Source of the DNA: Thunnus maccoyii
Taxonomy: Eukaryota; Chordata; Actinopteri; Scombriformes; Scombridae
NCBI RefSeq assembly: GCF_910596095.1
Contig: NC_056544.1
Location: 13,253,155 to 13,317,154 of the forward strand
Direction of reading: 5' to 3'
Length of the DNA stretch: 64,000 bases
Positions 25,401 through 37,700 of the stretch are shown here, piece by piece. The notes beneath the pieces were generated by a model. The model was not told the DNA's origin. It made no database searches and saw only the letters and a list, made by a program, of their open reading frames with translations. How positions within the stretch are numbered: the first letter of the stretch is position 1; every line of letters starts with the position of its first letter. Both the position numbers and the translations under genes were made by a program.

Positions 25401-28400
25401 TTTTACTTGTCACGGACATATTAAATAGCACATAATGGCAGTGAAATGCTTTCTGTTGTTACCTTTATACAAGGTAATAATACCAAAAGGACTGAACTAA
25501 TAAAACTTCATACAAAATAAATAATAAAAGAATGAACAAAAGGACACAAACAAAAACAAGAAAAAATGAAAACATACTGTATCTGTGTCCACAATCCACA
25601 TTATATACTAATACTATGAATTATATAATTGTCATTGTGTCATTGCATACTCTTTTGCAGTTCATATATATATACATTTTTTATAATCTGTACAACCAGG
25701 ACATGACAGAGGATGTGTCAGAAGGATATTAAACTACTGCCAAAACAAAATATTTAAAGTCAACATTGAATGAACAAGGTTTAATTTTTCTAGCTGTGAG
25801 TAAGTTCTCCATTTCCTTCAAATAAAGCTAATTTAGTATGTAGACTGACATCTTTCTATACACTTAAATTTGTACGCTTTTACAGAATACAGAGCATATT
25901 GAAATTAGCACAGTATGTAGTATAAAACTGGGACACAACCACGGGATTTGAGTTATAGAGCATCTGAGAAGTTTTGATGGTAGCATATGTTTGTGAGCAT
26001 GTACCGTATTGTGAGCAGATTTCTGTTGAGGCTGTAATTTGCTCAGGTCTGTGATGTTTTGGGAAACATCAGTTGAGCAGGAAAAACAGGATGTTAATTA
26101 CAGTACAAACAAGCCTCTGAAACAAAGTTTATTAGAGAAACAGAGGAGGGAGGTAGTGAGGGGAAAGAGTGGCAGAACAGAGACCATTGGTTTAAAATGG
26201 ATTTGGTAGGAGAGCATCCAGCAGAGAGCCAGTATACTCTTTACTCTGCAGGAACAACAAAAATGAGCTTGAAGTCTGGAGACAAATAAAGCCACGCTGA
26301 CCTTTTTCTGTAGCACAAACTGTCTCTCTTGTAGAGCCACTAACGAGCTGTGATTGACAACAGGTGTGACAGCTGAGGAGTTCCAGCTGCAAGCAGTTGC
26401 ATCCTTGCTAGTAGGACCTGAACAGCCAAAAATATGTGTTCTTTTAACTTAAGACTTGACTGTGACCTAGATGGAAAATGTTACAAGGTCATGTAATATA
26501 ATTATTTATTAATGAAAAATATAAAGGACATATACACAGTATTATAAATGACATAATTACAAATGAGCAGCCACAAATCTGCAATGTAAATTCAGATGCT
26601 AACACAAACAACTTGTGAAAAATTATATTTATCTGTTCAGATTCTGTTTAGCATTCATGTTCGCGTTTCATTAATTGCAGGAATTTGGTCTATAGGTGTT
26701 TAACAATACATGAAAGAGGGAGGGTTTTTAACACTTGAGAGTTGATAGAAAATTAGTTTTAAAAGTCTCTTTTGTCATTAAAGAGAGCTCCAGGTGTCGC
26801 TGAGAATGCAGCCACTATTGATGTGATCGGTTAAACTTGTTTCTTTGTTATGACATGTCAAAATATCTACTGTGACAAAATGTTATTGCTGGAGCAAGGA
26901 TTCGGGTGGTATAATTTCTTCCTATTTCTAAACAATGGTTCTGTTATTCCTAAACTAAAGGAGAGAAGAAAGCAAGCAGTGAAGATCCTCTCGTTAGCAT
27001 TTTGAGAATTCAACCAGCTGTGATCATGGCTACCAGTTGACTCATTCAGGGACTTTTCTTATCGAAAAGACACTCTCAGAGACACTCTTGAATCACTGGT
27101 TGCATAGTTGGATAATGTTCGATCCTTGCAGAGCAATCATGCCTACAAATGTCTCTCTTGAACTGGCTACCCATTATTAACAATCAGGCTACAATCTGGG
27201 TCAAGAACATCTGGTTTCCTCCAAACATACGCAGGCAGATGATGGAAAAAAAGAGCAATATCCAATTCACCAACCTGTATTCCTCTTCCCCGTGTCTCAG
27301 GGGTCCAGCAGGTTTGCACAGTTTTTCAGGTCTTTATTTGTTGGCCTTGGATGAAAGTGGTTTCCAAATGGCAGCCATCTCCTTTCAGTGTTTGTTGAAA
27401 CTGTGTTACAGAGTTGTTGATTCAATTCTGAGGCAATTTGTAAGGGTTTAGTTTCATTCTGCTTGTCCTGACTGTGTTTGTGTGTGTGTTTGTCTCAGTG
27501 TCCAGACTGTTTCTTTAGACCTTCACCAAGGTGTTCTGGTTTTTTCCAGCTAATAATGGCTGTTTTAAATTTGAAAATGACATGACTACCTTTTAAATTT
27601 TATTATTAATATCAGTTACTACCTTTTTTCATTGGCTAACATTTTCTCTGTGTTTACTAGTTATTGTCATAAGATTTGAAAATGTATTTTAGCAACATGA
27701 AATAGTATCACAATATTGAGACTAATGACTGCAGCTCTGTTTGGTCTCTTTGCAACTTTGTAAGTTGCCTCAGGTCATATAAGATGTTTACAATTTGTGT
27801 GTTGCATGTCAGCTAAATTATTTGGTCGTTTGAGGTTTAAAAATACTGTACTTTGACAATATAGCACTATATGTGTTTAGTTACCTTGAATAACGGACTT
27901 TGGTTGATATGAAGCATCCATATTTGTTTGGGTTTTCATGCAATCCTGTGTTAAATCAGATATATTTTTGAGCCTTCAGAAAAACATGCGTTTCTGGTCA
28001 TAATTAAAACAGAATTAGACCAGTTGTTGATGTGAACACTATTTACAAGTCAGAAACTGAGTTCTCTGGTTAGAGCTTTGCTAGCTGTAGAAGTTGGTCG
28101 AGTGATAGAGAAACACAGCTGACGGATAACTCAGACAGACAGACAGTTTAGAAGTGTTTGGTTTGTCTCCCTTGGCAAAGCAGAGAGAATCCATGAGATG
28201 ATTTTCACTTTGTTAGTTGCTCTTGGCTTTTGCACTGTTCTCTCTGTCTGCACTCCTGACTGCCCTTGCTCTTTCCTTTTTGCTTGTTTTACGCCCTCCG
28301 CAGGTTTGTTTTCATGGGGGAGTTCATGGTTCAGCAGTCCCTCGAGGGAGAAGGCAACACCATCCAGTGAAGAAACACCCACTCGTCTGGCATCTACTTT

Positions 28401-31400
28401 GGCCGCCTCCAGTAACTCTACGACTGCAGAGAGCACCAAGAGCTGGGAGGCTTCGGAGACACACACATCCACCGCCTCCAACCCCCCACCTGAAATAACC
28501 TCATCCAGTGGGGAAACCTGGGTCCGTGTCGAAGTGGAGACCACAACCCAGTCAGGTGACAAGAGGGAGGAGACAGTGACCTCTAGAGCCAGTGGTAGAG
28601 GAGGAAGAGGAAGGGGGAAGAAGAACAGAGGGGAGGACAGGGGCAGAGGAGAAGAGAGGGGGAGAGGAGAAGAGAAGGGGAAAGGAGAGGAGGAAGGGAG
28701 CGGAGAGATCACCGGTGCCGAAGCAAAAGGGGAAATACAAGTCTCACGTCGACCGGTTGGAACCAGTAAACCAAGAGAAAGATCCCGAGAAAGATCCAGA
28801 GAGAGGGGTCACAGGAAAGGACAGTCCACCACTCCCGCCCCCACGACCACCACTGCCAGCCCTCTTGAGCCCACTGTGAGGTCTTCAACTGGGTCAGAAA
28901 GTGTTGACTTTTCTACGTCCAAATCCCTGTCCGCCTTACCAGCAGAAACCCAATCCCTGTCCGTCTCACCAGACTCAAACCCATCCCCATCCTCATCTCC
29001 ATCCTCTTCACCGTCAACCTCTCCATCACTGCCTGTCACGGCATCCATGTCCCCATCTCCATCCTTTTCTCCGTCATCCCCATCTCAATCTCTGTTTGAA
29101 TCTCCATCTCCATCCCCATCCCAGTCTGTTCCCTCTTCCTCCTCCCCACCTCCGTCCACTTCCTCACCTCCATCCCATTCCCAAACCCCATCCCTTTCAC
29201 CTTCACCATCATCACCCACTTCCCACTCGCCATCTCAGACTCAAACTGTCGGATCGGGGGCTCCGTCTCTTCATTCAGACAACAAGGTCAGCTCCACTGA
29301 CCCCCTAACATCACCCCACTGGGTCCCCGTAGAGAGAGCTGTTGTGAACGGCTCTCTGGATTCTCCTCCATTACTGTCGGGGCCCTTGGATGAGGAGGAG
29401 CCTGCTTGGTCTCATGCTGTGGGCTCGGGAGCTCTGTTACCAGGCAACATGGAGGAGGAGAGCAGCAGGGGAGGATTCAACGTCAGTGCCACAACTGTGG
29501 ACCCAACAGGTTAGCTTTGTATGTCTGTATTCAAATGCTCTGTAATCCAGTTGGTAGACTTTATTTCAATTGATAAGTGTGTCCATGTTTGTATATTCAT
29601 TGTAATCAATCATAAATGTCATTATTCTACACATAGCACAATTTAGTATTGACAACATAGACTGTATATGAAGATGGACGTAGTGAAGTGTGACATCACG
29701 TCACCCATTGGTTTGCTTTGGAGTCGATGTCATTGCACTATAAGGGGCTTCTGGATTGGCTTCAGCCTCAAGCCGTACCGCTTGATTGATAGCCTAAAAG
29801 AATAGTTCTGGTTTATCACTTATTTTTGTAGTTTTGGCCATGATTTTTGTAATTAAGTAATTATATTGATTGAATTGCTGAGATCCCTTAAAAGACGGCG
29901 GGACAGGAAATACAGATTTCATCATTGGGGTCATACAAGCTTTAAACAAACCAGCAGGTTAGCCAAACGTATTTGAAAGAGAAAACAAAGGTGAATGGTA
30001 AAATTAATACTCAAAATTGTCTTTTGCAAACATCCATCACAGTTCACAAACTGTCTTCCCGGTTTGTTGTTGACCTGTCGTAGTCACTGTAGTTGTGTGT
30101 GTTCAGTTTTCCTGCACTGTTACGAGATTATTTCCAACATTTGAGGTGCGCTCACTTTCTGTTTTACCACCAAATAAAGGTTCAGATATCCTGACTAAAC
30201 TATCATCTCATTTATAACCAGTGTTAGGCAGAAACATGTTACAGTAATATGATAACTTTCTTCAGTGGAGAGCAGTGTCAGGAAATGTTGAAACTGAATA
30301 ATTATATTAGCTCAGATTGTACTTCAACATTTTGGGGTGGTCGCGTTTTTTGCTGTGTCACCAGTGGTTGGATGAGGGGTTGATATCAATTTCATCTCTG
30401 TGTTCAGTGGACAGGCTGGTATGGTACAGTATGTGTTATGTTGCCGCAGGAGCAGAAAAGCGGGGAAGCGGTTAGCATTCCCCTCACTTGTTAAGAGGAG
30501 GATTGTGAGTGTCAGTAACTCCAAAGTTGTCCTATTTACATTGTGTTTTCTTAGTTAGCTCAGTAATGTTAGCCACGTTCAGAAATCAGCTAGTTCTGTT
30601 CTTCTAGTTTCTGGTTTTGAGTCTGAGGGTGTTTATGGGATGTGTGAGTGTGAGAGCTGCTTCCAGTTACTGGGGCTAAACTAGCTGTTTATAGTCAGGA
30701 AATACTGCACCTCCAAACTGTTGACTAGCTGCTTGTTAAACCACAAAACCTAATTTTCTGTTTCTACACATGTATACAGAAGATTTGATGTGTGGGTGTG
30801 GAGACTGCAGCATTTTAAAGTTACTTTTAATGAAACAGTAATGAATAACCGAAAGTAATGTAATGAGTAATGTAAGTATAGCTACATTTGCTGTTGAATA
30901 ATTAGTAATGTAATCTGTTTTTCAATGAGTTGGTTACATTTTTCAACTAACTTGCTCAACACTGTTTACAGCAAGTCTGACTGTCTGACTGCTTGTGTTT
31001 CTTGCTCAGTTCCACCTCTCTGTAAAGATATTGTTGGTTCTCTCAGATCTGAGGAATTACTTTGATAAGTGCATCTTATCATAACTGACAGACATTATGG
31101 CCAAAACTACGACAATAATAACCTTGTAACAAACAGAATTGCCCTTTAAGATTGCTTTTTCATTTTTTCCACTGACCTTGCCACTGGCTTATATATTTTT
31201 AAAAAAATCCAGTCTGTATTCCCGAGCTGCGTACCTTTTATTCCCACCAGAGGAAGCATCTTCCTGCCACCATACATATCTGTTGATTAAGTCTGCAGCA
31301 CAGTATATCTCAGCGAAGCTCCCGGCTGGCCACCTGGTTTACTACTTATTTTTCGCTTGATAATGAAAGCGCATGCAGGAAATATCCCATCACCCAGCGG

Positions 31401-31665
31401 TTGAAAGCCCCACGGGCATTATGCTATCACACATTTCTATGGTGATTTATTTTGCTCCCTTTCAAAGCGGCTCATGTCTGCAGCAGGAATGTCTGAGCTG
31501 CCTTCTCGGGGTGAGAAGAGTGAGGATGGAAAACAGCTGTAAACTGTATCGACAAGAAGCCGAGGGCAACCATCTGGGCCGCTGGTGTACAGTACGAGGG
31601 TTGATTGATTGACTGAGAGACCCTGGAGTCATGTAGGCAGAAGGCCGTAAACGCACACAAACAAA

Positions 31666-31702
<37 letters not shown>

Positions 31703-34700
31703 ATATCTTTGCTACATAAACAGAAGAAGTGGATGGATGAGCCTGCAGGAGACTGGATCAGAATAATGGCTTTCAGCTTACATCGCTCTCTCTCATGTAC
31801 ACAATCTCAGCTCCAGTTTAGTCCCTTGTGACTCGGTTTCATGGCCGTGGTCAGTATTTGCTCTCCTGACTGGATCACAGAGCACTTCATCAGTCCGTTC
31901 AATCAATAAGAGAGAAAACAAAAAGAGTGTTTTCAGGATGGATTCAAGGACTTTCAGTAGCAAAACCATCAAGTTTCTTTCCATTGTCTGGTCTTGTTGA
32001 GCAGATTTCTATCACACTGTCTCTCTGTGACATTTAAATTGCAGTCGCTTTCTTTGTTTCCACCTTCTTGTGTGTGAGTTCACAGAAATATCAGCGCTGA
32101 CTTGTGAGGATTAAAGCGCCTATATTTTAAAAATATATCATTTCCACTGTGCCTGTGATTGTGATCAATTGAAGAAAAGGCAATGTGTGATGTGTGGATT
32201 ACTTTGAGGTATCACTGCAAAGTATTATCCCCCTAACCGTCCTATCTCTGTTAAATCATTAGTGTGATTTTGCTGTTGCCAGCTTGTTGTTATTGTTGTT
32301 TGTGCCGGTGGTGTCAGACGCTGTGCAGAGCGAGGGACAGTCCACTCTGTCAGCTCCTTCTACAGACTATTGATTTTTCTGCACCACTTGCTTTAATGAA
32401 CGGCCGATCACACAAGGTTTATCTTTCACACACACACACACACACACTCACACACACACTCCCTGTCATAAAATTTGCTCGTCATAACAGTTGATATTTT
32501 GTCAAGGCGTGCCATGACCTTGACTGATGCGGAGGGTGCAAGTGCATGTTGGCTCGGACTGATGTACATTAAATGAAATGCATGGCTGGTTTTAGCACCT
32601 GACTTCAGCAGAATTCTAACCATGAGCGGAGGAGCTTGCAAAACTTATCATAAATCTATATCGCTGAAGCTATTGAGAAATCTCTTTATTGGAGTTCATA
32701 TGATTGAAAACCCTCAATCTTTTTTTTTTTTTTTTTTTTTGGCTCCTTAACGTTCATTCTGTGTTGCTCAATACAGCAGCCGGTGTGATGATAATTCAGA
32801 GGATGTGAGCTTGAAATTTCTGCTTCTGGTTAGTTATTGGACTGGATCAGCCTCAGGGCTAATCATATCCACGGTATTGATTTTTGCTCATTGTACCGTG
32901 TAAACACAAACACACAAACCTGCACACACACACACACACACACACGCTGACAACCTCACACACCACCCCCTCCTAAGCAGTCCTCAGTGTCAGAGAGAGC
33001 TGGCAGAACAAAGACTCCCACAGCCGAGCTCTGCGGCCAGAATTAACGAGTGGTGGTTTTCAAAGACCTTAAGTATAATGAGCGGCTCAGGGGAGAAACA
33101 CGTGGTAGTGTGTCAATTGATATGGAAATATGTAATTGTGGAAGGAGACCACACACACGCACACATTTAGGGGCTGAATAGCGGGGCCGAGGCGCTCAGC
33201 GGGAGGTCTGCTCGTTTCTGTTGAGGATGGCTAATGTCTGAAGTTCTCACGCTGCCCACTACGCTCAGTCGAGTGAGCCAAGGCTGGCTTTCCATATGGT
33301 AACCATGACAACTGTGGCTGTGAGTGGATGGCGAAGTTGAGGCTCTCTGGCTTCTGATCCCTTTGAAAAAAGACCGAGTGTGAAATGGATATGCGTGTGT
33401 TGTAACTGCTGGTTTTGGCTCAGCTGGAATGATGGAAAATTAGGATTGCATGTTTTTTGACTTGTACATTGATTTATTTTTATACAAAATCTGAGAAATC
33501 TAGCAGCAGCAGTGAGGGAAATTCTGTCAAAGCCAACTTTAGAATATAAATATGTTATATTCTTTATTCAGCCTGTGAGCTTCAATTTGCCTGTTTTATC
33601 CTCACCAAAATAAATCACATTTGCAAAAAGGAAAAAAAAACCTCTTTTACTGTATCAGTTATTAACTCACATCCCTCATTTTGAATCCTTAAACACCTCC
33701 CTCCCCCTGTTTGTCTGTCTTTTTTAGTCGAAGTGGAGCCCTGCGTGACAAACCCGTGTCTGCACGGAGGAAAGTGCCTTCCTCAGGGAACGGGTTACAG
33801 CTGCTACTGCCCACAAGGATACACTGGGGAGAACTGTGAGATTGGTGAGTGATGCTCACACACACACTCACACATCCCACACACACATGTGAGCACACAC
33901 TGGCATAATAAAGTCCGCCCTGCATCAGTCTGTACATATTGACACAAGCCTCTCCAACAGCCTATTGGCAGGTCAGAGACTGAGCTGTCCGTCACAGTGA
34001 GAGAGGAGGTTGAATGGAGGCTGGGGGTCAAAGGTTACGTACAGACTGTCAGAGCAGGGTGATGATTATGGTCTCTCAAGGTCACACTGCTAGTAGCTCT
34101 CACTGCCAAGGTTTTTTTTATTAACAAACAAAGCTCCAGGCTAAAGTAGTGCTATGCAGCATCCTGTTTTAGGATGTCTGTCCTCAAAGGCACCCTAAAT
34201 AGAAAACTCTGCTAACATTCAACAATCCTTTAGCTTGCTGTTACACCCAAAGACATCATCACAGTCACTTTAGTTTTTAAGCTGAATTGATTTCTTGTCC
34301 TTGCTAAAATACCTTAAGGTTTTGGAATCAAGTCAAGGCCTTTCTTAGTTTCGTCATGGTTCAAAAGATAAATCGTTTAACAGCGGAAATCCCGCATTCA
34401 GCTTCGGCATCAAAAAGCAAATCAATTGCTATCCGCCCCAAGGCCTTTGTGCCGACTGAAGTATATGGAAATCCATTCATAGGATTTTGTGATATGCTGC
34501 TGACAGACAGAAAAACTAACAGGGGAGAAAACATTAACTCCTTGACAGAGTTTTACAGATGGTTCAAAAGCTCTGATCACTGTTATTTAATTATACTCTC
34601 AGAGTTTTGACAGATAACAGAATTTAGGTGCGCTTTATCACCGTATAGGGACAAGGTCAAGACCGACATGCTGCCATGTTGCACCAGCTGATGGTGGCCT

Positions 34701-37700
34701 GCATGAACTGCAAGATAACGAGGGTCTGACGGCCAGGGTAGATTGTACAACATGTTTTCCACCTGCTGGCGTAGAGAGTGGGGAGACTCACTTATTGTTG
34801 AAATGGGGATGACAGAGCACACTTTTAGACAGTTTCTCCATGAAGGTATTCATGGTTGCACTCGTTTAAACATGCAGAAGGTGATGGAAGTAGTTGTGTA
34901 AACATAGCATGAGACAAAAGTAAAAATCTTTGCTCTTCCTGCTTTTACATGTCAAAATGTCTCTCATGAAGAAGGCCTATTCTCTCTTTCAACAATTGCC
35001 CCCAATTAAAAGGCCTTAGACTCCTGTTGTACATCCACTCAGTGTTGTTTTCACTTACTTTGCTTCTTCTCTGCACCGTTTGGGTGTTGCTATCAACACC
35101 CAAACGGTGCAGAGAAGACATCATACCTCCATCTTGTTGCACATGTTAAAAGTTACAACTTTAAATGATAATACAACTTTATCCTTCATATTGGTACATG
35201 TAGTTTAATGACTGACATCACAGCACAGGTAATCAATTAGCATAGTCTAATCAGCCAGAATACTCAAAAAACGCTGTGTGGGCCCGATATTGATATTTGA
35301 GAGTTTAAAAAATCTGATGATGTATAATTTTCTTTATACAACCCATAACAGAAATAAATAGTTTTGATAAGGTTTCCTCAAATTTCAAAAGATAGTACTT
35401 TATTGATCCAGAGGGAAATTGATGTGCAAGATCAGGTTTCTCACTGGCCAAGACAACCTGTCGTTATGACAGCAGCTGATCCCTGGAGTCATCAATGGCT
35501 CCGTAAACACCAAACTGTTGTGCGAGTGCAGGGGAGCAGGTTGACAAAAGTAACCCTGCAACGAAGAAGAGTGAAAACTATCTACTGCATTGTGGGACTA
35601 AAACTAAAGCTAAACTAAATTGTACACACAACTAAGCTTAATAAGACAATAAATAGTAATAATTTAGAATAAAGATCAGAAAACAGAGAGCAACTATAGC
35701 TGGCAGCCGCACAATTGAAGCCAGAAGTCAGATTTATCAGCTGACATATACGCCGATACTGATTATCTGCAATGAGCTAATATCAACCAGTATCCTCAGC
35801 CATTAAGCACCAACTTCAGGGGTCTTTGGTTTGGTATAAAACTGAAATTTTGGTTTACTATTTAATCGTTCCCACCCACATTTTGATGATGATGAATATG
35901 AAACAGTATTTAGAGATAGCTATCACTTTAATATCTCTGGTTGATTTACACCATTGAGTAGGATTGCTTTATATTGGATTTTTTGCATCTATGTTATGAA
36001 TACCTTGTTTTTTCAGGTATTTAAATCACTGGAGTACCAAAAACAGACATTACCATCTAGTTATTTTATCTCTCACGGTTCCTCAATTGAGTTTTCAGAA
36101 ACTGTACCATATTACAATATGCTGTATATTGATATTGTGGTAGAAGATTTTATCCATCCATCCCTGCACCCCACATCTGAAATCAAATCGTTCCTCTTAT
36201 ATAGTTACATTTTTGCAGAGGTGCTTGTGAGCTTCGGTGTAGCCCTACAGCAGACATCTGCATGGAGGTACTGTGACTCTGACACAGAGGTATAAATCTG
36301 CCTTGAGACTCACATTTTGTTCATTAACACATGCTCAGCTTATTAGGCAGCCATTCCTCAAGGAATTGAACACTTTATGAATAAATTAACCATATACAGT
36401 AACGTACTTATCTGTATTCACAGTCCCACTCGGCTGTGAACACCTTAATACTTACCGGGTGCCAAGTTTTGTTTGTTCAGTGTCACAGAAAAGATGGACG
36501 AACGGACAGTCAGACAGTCAAACTGACAGCCAGCAGCTGATGCGTGGGTATGCTGAAGGCTTCGTATGGATTTGCAGAATTTGCAGTATTATCTCTCTGA
36601 GGAGCGGCTTCCCCTCTGCATAATGGATGAGACGGACAAGCGGATCACACATTTTATATTGAACAACAAAGAGAGAGAGAAAGTTGGTGGAGTGTGTTTA
36701 ACTGTGAACTGGCAGATCTAAAGGTCAGAGATGAGAGGTCATTCAAGGTCTTAATTAGCAGTGAAGTCCCTTAATCAAACGTTATATATTCATACAACAA
36801 TTTTTTAAAATTTAATTTATAAGATGTATTTACAAAAGTAGTCAACCCGCAGTAAAAGCCATTTTCTCTAGTGTTCATAAAAATGTATTAATTAAAAATA
36901 AACTTGTCCATCACTCTGTAGTAAATCCAGTCTCTACAACTTTTGTCTTTCAATTAAACATTTGGAGATTTTCTCTTCTACTCATATCAAAGCATCAGGC
37001 TGAGTTGCACCCACATAGTTTAATTTAACCTCTGATCAATGACAATTTCACTTTGGTGGGTTTAAAATAATGAGAGAGAAGAGAAAGGTTTAAAACAATT
37101 AATCCTTGATTCATGTTCAAGCTCAAATCAGGAGTGTTGTACAATTTCGCCATAGTTTAGATCCTTTAAATGCTGAGTAATTTATTCCTCATTTGTGCTG
37201 TTTGGCAGCGTGTCATTCTTGATACTAATAAAGTAAGACATTTCCAAATCCTACACATACTGTAGTAGGTTTCAATGATTTAAACCAATGAACCATGTTG
37301 TCAAAGACTATTTTTGCAATAAGATAAGAGACATTTTGCTTTTAATTTGCAATTGTTTGATCTTCTAGATAAACAACATTTTTTGCATCACAACTTTTGG
37401 AGGAGGGAGACATCATAAAAGTAAACACATTACTAAGTTTCAGTCTGTTCCTATATCTTTCTTCAAGAAACAGCCTCATTTTCCTCCATTCTGCTTTAAA
37501 AAGCTGACATTTTTATAAAAAGATAAACAGCCTCTGCTGTCATATTAAAGTTAACCTTTGATCAAATCTGAAAGATTTTGAAGCTGAAGTAAAAGCTCAA
37601 CTGAAAACATTTAAAAACAATCTTACTTTGTCTTACCCTGCAAGAGACTGTCCTGATAAATCACAATTTAATCCAGATTAAAAATTAATCTGTATTGTGA

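Larger units (their letters stand above)
29510..33727 (+). other. ncan: ncan intron 12 (4.2 kb)
   Basis: Contains a dispersed repeat (29640-29800), a probable inverted-repeat element (29797-31150) and CA microsatellites (31651-31700, 32430-32458, 32905-32946). The block 32740-33340 is repeat-poor with homeobox-like ATTA/TAAT words and may be regulatory; this is only a suspicion. Confidence 0.55.

Noticed and set aside
27149..27451. 100-codon frame in ncan intron 11
   Set aside because: No motif, no phase-compatible splice sites and intron-like composition.
28131..28712. 193-codon minus-strand frame
   Set aside because: It is the antisense of the ncan central exon; composition mirrors the Ser/Glu/Arg repeats of the sense strand.
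28901..29308. Other plus-strand frames over the Ser/Pro tract, rich in His and Pro
   Set aside because: Frame shadows of the low-complexity tract; only the phase 1 frame joins the neighbouring exons.
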